A stretch of 25,920 bases of DNA from Phallusia fumigata (taxonomy: Eukaryota; Chordata; Ascidiacea; Phlebobranchia; Ascidiidae). Positions 10,126-21,265 of the stretch are shown here, in pieces. A program made the translations under genes and the position numbers. The stretch lies in assembly GCA_008931825.1 (NCBI GenBank), contig QXVZ01017029.1:1-25920 (forward strand), read 5' to 3'. Every line of letters starts with the position of its first letter. The stretch's first letter is position 1. The notes below the pieces were generated by a model. That model was not told the DNA's origin, did no database searches, and saw nothing but the letters and a program-made list of their open reading frames with translations.

Positions 10126-11196
10126 GAAATGAAAACGGATTATTAACAGTCTGCATCGTGGGATCAAAAATACACCGCGGAATCAATAACATGTAACGAC
10201 AAAATCTAAAAGCAACGTAGTGTCATATTGATGTATCATAAGGGGCATAAACAATTTCCGGAACGAGGGGAAATGGCTATTTTTAGACCTCCGTGCATGC
10301 AACAGTTTTTAACGGGGTGTGTTAATATTCGCACCACTACGTCGTTTAAAGCAAAACGTGATTTTTTGCACGGATATTAAAAATACACTTTTAAAGTGCG
10401 TCAGGGTGCGTCTCCAGGAAAAAAATCTTAAATTGGGCCAGGTCAACTTACGCGTACTCTATTAATTTGTGCACTTATTTTTGACCTCAAATTCTCGTTA
10501 TGGTAAAAAATCTACATTTCTGCGACGCGAGATGGGTGACGCAGTGGTCACGTGTATAACACCAAAAGTCGTTTTTCGCAAGAAAACTCGAACCAGGGAT
10601 TAATCACGTCAAACTCCTGGTTTGAATATTCACAGTATATACGTCAGACTTACAGACACATAGTTCCGTCAACTAAACAACAGTATCGCAATACATCATT
10701 TAAATACTACGTGACTAACAGACAACCTGGCGTACAAATGTAACGGTCAAATTTTGGCTGCCTTTTTTACTACTTTACTAAATAATTAGTTTGTGTTCAA
10801 AGAAACTTTGAAACGGACTTTACGATACTTAAGAAGATTAAATGCAAAACCGACGGCCTAACACGTGTACGCTTATGAGACCACCTATTCGAACCACACA
10901 AACTATACGTAAATGTAGTCTTACTGTTTGAAACGCGTGGGCCTCCTGAGACTGATGTCGGAACTTACCTCAAAACCGCAATGACTCAAAGGTGTGAAGT
11001 GGTTAAAACCAGATCACACACGAAATCTTAGGTGGAAAACCGACTCTCTAATTCTACCTGTGACTCAGAAAACCTTTACACCGGATTAATGGCGAAGGAA
11101 CAAATCTTCGTCACAAGCCTGCTTTAGGCGCTGTAGTGAAGTTTTTTTCACAAGCGTTTTGATTCGTGATGTCACGTTTTTGTGGTTCATTTTATG

Positions 11197-11225
11197 TGAC
11201 GTCACTATTTCCGTTGATGACGTCA
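11197..11225. promoter_or_regulatory. Two CRE/ATF-type octamers TGACGTCA
   Basis: Perfect TGACGTCA palindromes at 11197-11204 and 11218-11225 (21 bp start to start), with near-matches ATGTCACG at 11168 and TGACGTGA at 11248. They lie about 1.1 kb upstream of the organizer start and 2.1 kb upstream of ACTR10. The site sequence is exact; a regulatory role is inference, and the same octamer is unusually common throughout the window. Confidence 0.35.
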
Positions 11226-12496
11226 CTGTGGAAATTTTAAAAGTACTGACGTGACATTGACCCAGCATGGGCGGATGTTTTTTTAGGTTTTTTTTCTAGG
11301 CCCACACAGTTTATAACTCGTCAATTTAAATATAATACCTTTTAGTTAAGAGTTTATTTTAAACAAAGCTTTCGTCCAGACTGCCTAGTTAAATTACAAA
11401 TGGTTTTCAACCCAACCATGAAAAAGTGGTCAGCGTTTCATAAAACGACTGTCAAACTAAAAACAAACAATCAAATTATATTCAAAAGCTTCTAAACTGC
11501 CTGAAGCAGTTACTCATTCGCACTCGCACGTTCTTGACACAGATCTATATCCTGCATCTTCACCTCGAAACAAAGCGTTTATATACAGGCCCGAAGTACA
11601 TCATTCCTGTCAAAACATTCGCCATGCTTCTCAAAACACAACAAACAAATTGGACGGTAACCAAGACTGCCTAAAAACAAAGAGCAACTACTGACGTTCC
11701 GCACTGACCGCCGCTGCAAACAAACTTAACTCTCGGCGACAGAAGGCAAACATGTGATGGTTTGGCAGGGTCGTTTCCTCTTCAGTACGTGCCTTTCTTC
11801 TCACCAGTAAGTCCGCATGAGTCACAGTTCACAGCGGCCGCCAGTACAACTCCTTTAACGGGTAATGAAGGTCTGCACGTTGCGATTACGCACCTCGCGT
11901 TTAGAATACTGCCTAACCTGACGTTACTAGGCCCGCATGAATAGAGTCGGCATAAAAATTCGCGGTACGCTTGTTTCCGTTTACGTGGAACAGGTTAAAG
12001 AGAAATTTCGGGATTTCGATTTTGGCTGCTTAGTTTTGATGGTGGCAGCTGGCAAGAGGTGGTGTCTCAACCAAACATTTCCTTGTCAACATTTTGACAA
12101 CTTCAAAACGTTACAATAAAATACTGCGCCCATCTGGACTTCACGCTCGTAACACTGATACTCGCGAAAACGACATAAATCGTGATATTTTTGTCTTAAT
12201 CCTAAAGCTGAGACAAAACATCAAAAAGGCAAAAGAACAGGATAGCGCACTGCTGAACTTATGCTGGTTATTGAAAGTCAGTTAAAAAGGTACTTTTGCT
12301 AATAATACGCTACAAATCATAAATACGAAATGAAATAAGCATTTTTGACATTGGATTGCCAGTTTAAACCTCCCACAACCGGTTGGTGGCTGTCATTTTT
12401 GTTCATTTTATGGTCAAACCTGAATCGAACCAAAAAGAATCTTTACCTTTAAACGCTTCAGTGAAATTAAACAAATTCTTTTAGACATTTGTATTG

Positions 12497-12575
12497 TCGT
12501 AGCGGTGTTTAAGAACACAACAACCGCCCAAATTGCCCCACTCGAAAGGTTGTTGGTTCTAATTCTGTCTCGGTC
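12497..12575 (+). mobile_element. tRNA-derived SINE relic
   Basis: An A-box-like TAGCGGTGTTTAAGA (about 12499-12513) is followed about 45 nt later by a B-box-like GGTTCTAATTC at 12555-12565. The region resembles the element at 18049-18112, sharing the order GTGTTTA, GGT, GGGTTC/TGGTTC, AATTC, GTCTC. Acceptor-stem pairing is poor, so it is not a functional tRNA gene. Confidence 0.45.
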
Positions 12576-13312
12576 GCTTAACAGCTAAGCAAGAACTTAA
12601 GCAAGAAATTTACTCATTGCTCCGAGCCAGTGGAACCAGATTGATTGACCCAAAATTGACATGACCAGCATCAAAAAATCAAGAAAATAACGAAAAATGA
12701 TCCATAGAATAGCATGAGGCATATTTGCCCACCGAGGTTAAAAATGAAACAAACAAACAATAACAACTATAATTTTCATAGAATGCAGCTGGGTGACAAA
12801 GCTTAATTTAAAAAATAAAAATTAACATCTAAAATTACAAATCCGCTGGAATGTCATGAAATTTTGTTTCTTTAAATTTATGAATTCATCTGTAACGTAT
12901 CTACATCTTCCACTTCATTGAACTATGTCACCGATTTAATTGATGCCAAACTGTTGGCACCACCTTGCGGTGAGTAGTTTTGTTGTGCAGCGGCCACACT
13001 GTGGCTTCGGGTCTCATTTTGGCTGCGACATGCAAGAATGCAAAATCAGGTAAATTTCATTCATTCGCACAAATAAAATTTTAGTGTTGCATGTATAATC
13101 TTTTTATTATTGTTTAGCGCTTGCGTTTAAAACGTTAAAAAACAAGTCAACCAAAAAATATGTTTTTTTTTGTAAAAATTGTTTTTGTAGCATACGATTT
13201 CTATGTTTGCTATCTGATTATTATTGGTGAAAGTTTGTGGCGAATAAGATTTTTCACTGTTATGCTACAATTTTGCTGTTTTTTGGAAATGTAATCATAC
13301 ATATACGATCTA

Positions 13313-16203
13313 ATGCCGTTATTTAACAAAGGATATGCCTTCGGGCTGAAAACTCCGGTTGTTTTGGACATTGGGGAAGCTTATACCAAGTTGGGCTTTG
13401 CAGATGAAGCAGAACCCCGAGCAATTATTCCAACGACAATTGAACAAGTTGGTAGGTTTCATTGCTTTACCCTTTTCCAAAATCCTACCCCGGTGTTCCA
13501 TTTAAAAAGCAAACTGATTTAAAGGTGTAGCTGCAGCTCAATCTACCTTGAACCACCAATTGTCCCGTCCATTATTTTCGCGCCTCATCATGTCCTAACT
13601 TTGCACAAGAAACTTGCAGAAAGTAAAAACTAATTAATTGATTGACTCACAAAAACACACATAGGTCCAGGTTTCTTGGCTTTTATTTTAATTTGAATAT
13701 AAACACTCTAGAAAGGCTAGAATTATAGTTGCCATTGTTTTTTAGGTGGACCAGTGTGTTACATTTTCGGAAGAAATCACACCTCGCTATCTGGTCATGA
13801 CATTGGACTGGACTTTGAAAAGAGCATCAAGTTGTTCTTGGAGAAAATCTACTTTAAATATTTGCAAGTTAACCCTAACAACCAGCGAGTGATCCTGTGT
13901 GAATCTTTGTTGAATCCAACGAAAGTCCGTGAAACTGTTGCCAAAGTCCTTTTTACCAAATTTGATGTAAGTAATTTGTCAGTATGTACATTCTTTTCAG
14001 GTGTTCAAATCAATACTTTGCTTTTAGTTTTAATAGAGTTTCTTAGAGCATGTTAAAATATATTTCCAAGTTTAATTAAAACCACAATTGCCAGGGAAAT
14101 TGTATTTGGTGAATACATGACTTGTGTCTAACTTTAGGTGCCATCAGTGTTATTTGCGCCATGCCATCTCTTGGCATGCTTTGCAGTTGCAACCAGTACA
14201 GCACTTGTACTTGACTGTGGTCATACAGAAACTGTTGTTATTCCTGTGGTTGAGGGCACTCCATTGTTATGGGCTTGGCAATCTGCTCCAGTAAGAGGTT
14301 TTGTTCTCATTAACTAAAAACTGTCAATATTTTTTTGTGTAATAACGTCTTAAAGTGATGTTTTGATGTTTTAACTTGTTGTGTTTGAGTAGGCATATTT
14401 TAAATTATCAATTATAATACTTTTAAGCTTGGAGGTGCAACGATTCAGGATGCTATAATGCATGATATCAAAGATAAAGGAAAAATAAAAACTGCAGATG
14501 GTGACCCACTTCCCGTGGGATCAAGGTTATGTGAAAGTGTGCTGGAAGACATCAAGGTTATAATCTGTCATTTTGTACCAAATTATTTGTTGCATATATA
14601 TTGTACAAGAATACAAGTACACATGATCTTTATTTACAGGTCAAAGCGTGTCTAGTGACTGAATATCACCGTGCAAAGCAAATTCAAGCAGCAAAGACAT
14701 CAGAATGGGAAAAGGTAGAACCTCGCTACCATCCTTACTTATCTTTTGGTTCAGCCTATATATCAAATTAGTGTGGTAAAAGCATTAAAATTTACCATAT
14801 TCCTAATGCCTTGTTAAAATACATGGTCCAAAAGTTATGCACTGACTAACTGTACTGCTGTTAATTTGTTTGTGCCTTTTTAGTTTAAACAAATTCAACA
14901 TTTTTAGATCGAGTCATTAATAAAAAATACTGAATAGGCGTTAAAATGTGAGTGTTAACAAATCAATCTGTTACAAGAGTAGAAAGTTTTGATTTGAAAC
15001 TCGTTTCAATGTTTAGTAAATAAAGGTTATCTGCATTTAAAACAATAAATTATTAAGAAAACATGGTAAAAACTTTAAGTAAATCGTAAGGGTATTTACA
15101 GGAAAATAACCTTACATCATCAATTGACACTCAAAGACCTGCTCCTCCTCCCGACATGATTTACCCAATGGATGGCATGTCACGACTTTTCATTCCTGGC
15201 CCGATACGAGAGGAAGCAGCAGAAGTTTTGTTTGAGCAGGTTTGGTAACATGACCCCAAAAAGCAAATGTCAGATTGGTTATGGAATTTAAATTTTTGTT
15301 GTGTTGTAGGACAATGAAAAGATGTCTTTGGCGACCTTGCTTCTGGATAGCCTCTGTCAGTGCCCTATCGACGCAAGAAAGTCACTGGCAAGAAATATTC
15401 TTGTAACAGGTGTGCTTTTTGCAATTTTGACTCAAGTTTGAGTTATGTTCAAAATTTGAGTTTATACATTGTGGTATTGGGTAAAGTCCTCTTTGTTGGC
15501 ATTTTTTAAGGTTTTGTTGGATTTAAATTTAAGTTTATTTTACACCCAGGAGGAACAAGCCTACTTCCAGGATTTAAACACAGGCTTTTATTTGAAATTA
15601 AAGAAATTGTTAAAGAAGAACAAAAATATGAAAAGGTTTGAATATTTTACAAGTGCAATGGAATATGTGTTTTGTTTTACACAAACCTTTATCCTTTTTA
15701 CATGCAGTTGTCGGAATGTGAATTTCGAGTTCACCAACCCCCAGCTAAAGCTAATCTAGTAGCTTGGCTCGGTGCTTCAATTTTTGCTTCACTAGATACT
15801 TTTGAAAAGCGATCAATCACGAAAGAATATTTTACACAAGTAAGATTTTGAATGTACCATTACTTGGTAATAGGTAATAAAAATAGTCTAACTAGGCAAA
15901 AAATCTACATAGTAGGTGAATAAAATTTTACAATGGGCTTTTATTCACTTTGTTAAAATAACACGCCTTTTTACAGCAAAATTTTTTTAATAATGCACAG
16001 CACATTAACACTTATTTAATACTTGTATACAGCACAATGGAAGATTGCCAGATTGGTGTGTCCTGGATCTCAAGCCACCCGACAAGATGCCTGAAAGGCC
16101 GAACACTTTGCCAACTGGCAAAAAGTTTGCTACATCACTTGTTGCTACTCGAAAACCAACCACAACTGCACAATTAGACACTCGTTCCAAATCTAGCAAC
16201 TAA
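13313..16203 (+). CDS. actr10: Actin-related protein 10 (Arp11), dynactin pointed-end subunit
   Basis: Arp11 caps the pointed end of the Arp1 minifilament in dynactin, the cytoplasmic adaptor of dynein. Ten exons: 13313-13451, 13746-13966, 14138-14290, 14428-14556, 14640-14714, 15102-15239, 15310-15409, 15550-15635, 15708-15839, 16033-16203. All have GT-AG borders and matching phases, giving 447 aa (the human protein is about 417). Start MPLF matches the vertebrate N-terminus. Actin-fold signatures are present: phosphate loop 1 [13 protein letters not shown] (18-30), phosphate loop 2 [10 protein letters not shown] (143-152), and adenosine motif [11 protein letters not shown] (317-327). The family-specific blocks [32 protein letters not shown] and LPDWC are also conserved. 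The tail after LPDWC is longer than in vertebrates and rich in Lys, Thr and Ser. The minus-strand neighbour ends 750 nt downstream, tail to tail. Confidence 0.95.
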
Positions 16204-16955
16204 CAGTTTCTGCTGGTTACAGCATTGCACATACATGGCATGAGTTAATGTTTGTGTCAGGGTATGATGTTTCACATACATTGCATGCATGAACATTGTT
16301 TATAATGTTGTGTTGCGAATGATCATGTTGTCTAATAGTAAACTATAATGCGCTATGAACGTATGATTGTTACAAAACGGGCAAATCTGATTGGAGGCAT
16401 AGACATCAATTTAGGGGTAACCTGGTTGCCAAAAAAGTGATGACTGGTTTGTTACCATTAAAATAGGTGAAACTCAGACTTGTCATAATACTTCTGACAA
16501 AACAAAGTGGGGAAAAATTAAACACACTGCTGTTCTTGGGACTGTCCTTATTTGTCAGCGGGGTATCAAGTGCCCAAATTTTAGCAAGCATGTGGTATAC
16601 ATACACCCCATAACCAAAGAGTTTTAGACTGCTGAAATTAAGGTCTTTTGCAAGTAAAAATTGCTGGGTTTTATTTTGTGTAGATTTTGTAAGTAAAAGA
16701 AGCTTAAAAACTGACTTCGCTACCAAATTAGATCATCATAATTGACATCTAAGCATCACTTTAAGAACCCACATTCCCCTGCGCACAGAGAGTTGGTTTT
16801 AAATGTTTTGTTGTCACCCCTAGGTTAATTTAAAACATTAAGAATTGATGCCTATGACCCTGGTTACAGGTAAATGGGTACAAAAGACTACAAAAGTATT
16901 AAAATGTATAATCTCAAAGCAGTTAGACATCTTTTGTCTGCAGCCAAACAACAAA
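16204..16955. other. Convergent 3' UTR region of ACTR10 and THEM6-like gene
   Basis: Non-coding stretch between two facing stop codons. The open frame on the minus strand at 16406-16726 has no recognisable domain. TTTATT at 16670-16675 gives an AATAAA polyadenylation signal on the minus strand, about 280 nt past the THEM6-like stop. Confidence 0.55.
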
Positions 16956-18630
16956 CTATTTCATAGTTTCACTTCTTAGATTTTGACTTGAGGTTTTGTT
17001 GTAATCAATAAAATGCTTCAGCTCAGAAGTAATGTCTGGCTTGGGAGGACAATCCTCTACTTTCAAAAATGTTTTGAAAACGTTGGGGATTGTGTCTCCT
17101 CGCACAGTCATTTTGACTATAACAACACAGTAAACAAAATTCTCAATGTCCTTGTAGTCGCTAATGAACTTTTGCTCTATGTAAAATGCATCATCGTCCC
17201 AGTAAACCAACTGCAATACAAAAAAATGGCTTGAAAACTTGGTACAATACTTTTACTCTACATGCCTCATTTTAATCTAACATAATTTAAAAAAACTTGT
17301 ACTGCTTTTTAATATCTCCTATATAAGTGGTTTTTAACTTTTTCATTCCATCACCCCAGTAACTAATATTCAAAGCTATAATCCCCCTATAAATAGTATT
17401 ACCTTTTAGACTCTAATATCTATTATTACAAAATTATTGGTATTAGCATTGAAATGATATTTTACCCAATCAATAACAAAATATGTTTAAAGCACCAACC
17501 AATTTAAACAAAATTCCCTAATTGAGAACCGTTGTCCTAGGTTTTACAATTAAAATTCAAAAATTGGCCAAAAGTGCACAAAAGCATTGTTTAGAAAAAA
17601 AATTTATGATAACTTAAGTTGCATTGTCAGCCAACTAAAGTCCAACTCTCCATTTTAAGTCAAAAGTGTTAAATCAGGATTGAGTGATTTGATTTATTGA
17701 CAGGAAATCCATTTTACTGACCTTGGTTGATATGGTGTACCTTTGCAGCACATGTAATGACCGCCTATATCTAAATATGGAAGCTGTCACTGCCATTATG
17801 CATTTCTGCTTAGTTAAGGCAGATCCAAATCCAGTTTCAGTAAGGTATGAAAAACGAGCAAAGTCGGCAGCCCTTCCATATCTTGCATTGTTCATGTGTA
17901 AAAATACATCCAAATCCGAAGGCAGGACGAAACCTATAAGCATATTTGTGTCAAAATGAAGTGTGTAGTTATTCATTGTCTACAAAACCGTTTCTAAACA
18001 TTAGACAATCAGCTAACAATTTCATAGGTAGCGTTACATTCGGTCTTGAGGATATAGTGTTTAGTATCACCACCTTGTGCCTTTTAGGTAGTGGGTTCAA
18101 ATTCCGTCTCTGCATCTTGAATTTAGCTAACCAAGAAACTTAAGTGGCTTTACTCAATGGGTGGAATCAAATGAAAGTCAAATACTTTAAAAAATTGACT
18201 TAAAAATCCACTGAAACTGCAAATGAGGCAGGTAACTTGATGGTAAACTTATTGTGAGCATAACGCAAATCTGGCAGTGTTCGACGTGAGGAAAATAAAA
18301 ACAAGTAAAAACTATTGTTGACATACTATTGCTTATTTATTATGACATACTAGACAATCACTTACTTCTGAACAGGTACTCATCAAACATCGATTGGGGA
18401 TTAGTTGGCTTTAAAATTTTCTGAATAACTGCACCAAGAAAAGTAAGACAGAATCGAAAGGCGTACAAGAGGAACCCGCTAGAAATCACCACAAGAAACA
18501 ACAGAAGCAGCATAGATTTGGTGTAGAAGGTGCCCTCCCAAAATGCCCTCAATGCATAGTACCATGCTATGGCAAACACTGCCCCTATGCCCAAAGTTAG
18601 CATTTGGGGTGTGCTATGTACATTTACCAT
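16956..18630 (-). CDS. them6: THEM6-like membrane-anchored hotdog-fold protein
   Basis: THEM6 proteins belong to the 4-hydroxybenzoyl-CoA thioesterase (hotdog) superfamily and are membrane-anchored; their exact substrate is not settled. Exons from the start: 18630-18366, 17933-17722, 17210-16956. Phases 1 and 0 match, giving 243 aa against about 208 in human. The diagnostic block LPSDLDVFLHMNNARYGRAA lies at 92-111, followed by the family-typical ADFARF. Later come FRYRRSL, WDDDAFYIEQKF and the C-terminal IDYNKTSSQNLR. The N-terminus has two hydrophobic segments (about 11-31 and 39-70), more than the single one of vertebrates. Exon 2 could instead start at an acceptor 44 nt upstream, but only the chosen site agrees with the phase of exon 1. 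An acceptor ending AATTAG lies 18 nt upstream of the ATG and may be a trans-splice site. Confidence 0.93.
17326..17534. mobile_element. Non-autonomous hAT-type MITE relic
   Basis: The left end reads AGTGGTTTTTAACTTTTT with ATCACCCC shortly after. The right end reads TTGAGAACCGTTG, whose reverse complement CAACGGTTCTCAA resembles the left end (about 8 of 12 bases). CAGTGGTTCTCAACCTTT with downstream ACCCC is the usual form of hAT MITE ends. Flanks TCCTATA and TCCTAGG may be a decayed 8-bp target duplication. It lies in intron 2 of the THEM6-like gene. Confidence 0.5.
18049..18112 (+). mobile_element. tRNA-derived SINE relic
   Basis: A-box-like GATATAGTGTTTAGTATC (18051-18068) and B-box-like GGTTCAAATTCC (18094-18105) are spaced as in a tRNA, with CTTGTGCC at the anticodon-loop position (GTG, His-like). 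Acceptor and T stems do not pair well, so it is a pseudo-tRNA or SINE head. It sits in intron 1 of the THEM6-like gene, on the opposite strand. Confidence 0.5.
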
Positions 18631-19197
18631 CTTGGTAGAAGTTAAGTCCTAATTGGAAAAAGATGATCTGAAACGAAATGTACATCCAAATAAGTTTTGC
18701 TCTTGTTAAATTTGCACTAATCTCTACCTAAAGATAACAGCCACACCACGAACAAAAAAGCAGTAGTAAAGTTGGCATCGACGACAAAACGTTTAGTGCC
18801 TTGCCATGAATCCCATTTTATAAAAATAAAAAGCCCAAAGGTATCAGACTGTTTTTCAAAACACGGGTACACAGGGATTTTCCCAATTGTGTGACAAAAA
18901 TAGCAATTCGGAAGATTTCAAGACATCACAAATACGGTTACATTTGGAAAAGTGACGTAATAAAAAATTGAAAGGCAACAATTTAATTTAAATGCGTAAT
19001 AAATAAAATTTCATTTAATGTCAAGTAACAAATTTAAATAAAAATTTGTCATCATAAATTGTTGGCAAAGAAAATCTGTTTTTGGTCACGTATTTCTTGT
19101 CACTGCGGAAGTTAAATTTGCTGGTGACTTTTCAATTCTATTTCCTCAATGCTGTCTGAGCTGTCGCTGAACAGGACTACGTCCGATACAAATGTGA

Positions 19198-19269
19198 CCT
19201 TTTGGCCTGCCTTTCTGTAAATATAAAAGCGAAACCTTTTGGCCCTCGCTTATAAATATAAAAGCGAAA
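19198..19269 (+). repeat. Tandem duplication of about 36 bp
   Basis: Two abutting copies (19198-19234 and 19235-19269) both begin CCTTTTGGCC and end AAATATAAAAGCGAAA, differing in the middle by a few bases and 2 nt in length. Each contains a TATAAA-like core, so they could be mistaken for TATA boxes. Confidence 0.7.
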
Positions 19270-20454
19270 AGGTGATGATGATGTTCGTTTTGGTACTTGT
19301 AGTTGAAAGTACAAAGTGTTGAACTGTGGCAAATGTGAAGTACAAATGTTCACACAATCACGTGACAAATGCATCAGGTCACACGTCCTATTTTGCGCTT
19401 AGGTGACGTCAACACACGAAACTCAACAAGTTGTAAGCATATGTGTTTATTGAACAAACATCAAATATGAGTTTGGGTCTGTGAACGATCAAAATCAGAA
19501 GCTGGGTGTGTGTTTTTATGCGTGCAGTGGCAACATATAAACATAAACATCACATGAGAAGTTTTTGTTCACTTTTGCTGCCCTGAGCGGGTTATAAACG
19601 TTTCAAAATTACCACTGGATAACTACAACCTGTATTTTAGTTCACGCAAGGTTGACACGTGTATTGCTTGTTGGTTTGGTAAACGTAAAAGCAACATTGA
19701 AAGATAAAGAATATAAAACGGCGCGATTTAGACGCCACGAAAATGAATTAGCCTACAAGAAGTTAGAGGTCAGATAAACGGTATACGGATAAGACTCATG
19801 ACTGCGCAAACCGATAGAACCATACTTCATCTATGCACTAAATCACAAAGCTGGTATAATGTGAGCAATTACTTCGAAATATAGTTACCTATAGAATACA
19901 TACAATGGCTATGATACAAAACACACGACACAATAATAACACAACCTTCCTCTTCAACTGCACAACAACGAAGGCTAGACAGACAGCAGCTTCCTGCGTT
20001 TCCTTATAGTTCTGTTATGTTCTGAATGATTATGTTTCAAAATTAGAACTTTAAAAAGAACCTGCCATTTAACCCGGGGCGAAGAAAATAAGTATTGGAA
20101 ACCATAATGACGACGGGAAAAAGATTTTATGGTTCGGGCGAATCATAGCGTTAATTGTCTTTTGTCGGTCACTTTAAAGGATTATAAAACGTCGCGAAGC
20201 GTTTGATGTGACGAATGAAGAAACAGCTAAAAAATACACAAAAATGTATGTAGCTATACACGTGCCTTTAAACTTCTTTCTTAGCCGATAGCACACTTGC
20301 AAGAAGCTAATGCAAAATATGTAGAATGTTTGGAATACTTCTAGGTTTTGTTCACGCCTAAACGTTTTACTATTTGTTAAGTGCACTCCATGTAACATCG
20401 ATTAAAAGGCAAAAAACGCTTTGAGTTTCGTAATTACCGGGACATACATCTTAC

Positions 20455-20598
20455 AAAGGGTGCCAGTTATTGCGTCGACGGTGCCGTCTCGAAAGAATCG
20501 AATCATTCTGAAGCTCCAAATCGCCTGAGGCAATGATGGCCGTATCAGTTGTAAGCCGATGTGGCTGCAACCCGAACGCCGCATAGCAGTTTCATCAG
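20455..20598 (-). other. Orphan exon candidate (48 codons)
   Basis: On the minus strand TTCTTATCCACAG opens and GTAAGATG closes a 144-nt segment. One frame is open throughout (residues include CSHIGLQLIRPSLPQAIW and FFRDGTVDAITG); at least one of the others has a stop. Length is a multiple of three with phase 1 at both ends, as for a cassette exon. I found no partner exons and recognise no domain. It may be a lone exon of a lineage-specific gene, a non-coding RNA exon, or chance. Confidence 0.25.
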
Positions 20599-21253
20599 CT
20601 GTGGATAAGAACAAGTGTTTTCAAATATTGTTTACTGCTAATTTTAAGTGTAAAGCAGGTCCTTACTAAATACGCGCAACGTTTTAGTGCCATTTGTATT
20701 GCAAGTTTTGATCTGTTTGCTTTAGTATTTTGTACAGGGATGCGTTTTGCCGAGACGTGTGGTTTACATCAGTTTCCCAGTAAGTAAGATATGAAACAGT
20801 TCTAGGGTTGGTTTGTAGTAGGCTTGTACACACACCGAAAAGCGTGCTGTACTTAACTAAAAACAGTCTTAATTGATTTTGAAATAGAGTTGGTTGCTGA
20901 TGGTTACGTTAAGAAAAATGTTTTTGTTCTCAAAACAAATAGGCCCAAGAAATAAGGTTAACACCTAAGTTAAAAACAAAACTTCTAGAGAGCTTGCATA
21001 TCATAAATACATTATAATGTCAGCGTTTCAATAATCGCAGTTGTCATCATTAGTGCATAACAACGACATATGTTTTTAAATAAGCTATACTCTGAAGTCC
21101 ATGTCTTCTGTTGCAAAGATCAACACGCAGCCATTAACTTAAAGTAGTTTGGGAAACGAACTCTTATACTTCAACATTGATGATTTGTTTCCTAACTTGT
21201 CACTTCTGATTTAATCAAGTGCAAATTGTTTTTCAAGTAGGCTAGTTTTGTTG

Positions 21254-21262
21254 CATGGAGTA
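21254..21262 (+). promoter_or_regulatory. Two-codon upstream ORF before glycosyltransferase start
   Basis: ATGGAGTAA lies 4 nt before the ATG chosen for the glycosyltransferase at 21266. Acceptors ending TTTTTCAAG and CAAGTAG at 21236-21240 suggest a 5' UTR splice or trans-splice site just upstream. If the mRNA begins there, this mini-ORF is the first one scanned and could damp translation. That role is inference. Confidence 0.35.
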
Positions 21263-21265
21263 ATC

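Larger units (their letters stand above)
10067..13312. other. Divergent intergenic region between organizer and ACTR10
   Basis: The two flanking genes point away from each other, so their promoters lie here. Open frames at about 10552-10743 and 11762-12285 show no recognisable domain, no supporting splice sites and no family resemblance. Recognisable content is two TGACGTCA octamers 21 bp apart (11197 and 11218) and a tRNA-like repeat near 12500. Confidence 0.5.
18631..21265. other. Divergent intergenic region between THEM6-like and glycosyltransferase genes
   Basis: About 2.6 kb that must hold both promoters. Apart from the tandem repeat at 19198-19269, the TGACGTCA octamer at 19404 and one exon-like segment at 20455-20598, I see no supported gene or RNA. 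Confidence 0.5.

Noticed and set aside
10535..10610. Possible tRNA-like A box (GACGCAGTGGT) with a B-box-like sequence
   Set aside because: The B-box match (CTCGAACCAGG) is in the reverse orientation, so the two cannot belong to one tRNA-like promoter.
11762..12285. Three consecutive plus-strand open frames in the intergenic region
   Set aside because: Different frames, no splice signals joining them in phase, no recognisable motifs, and composition like the surrounding non-coding DNA.
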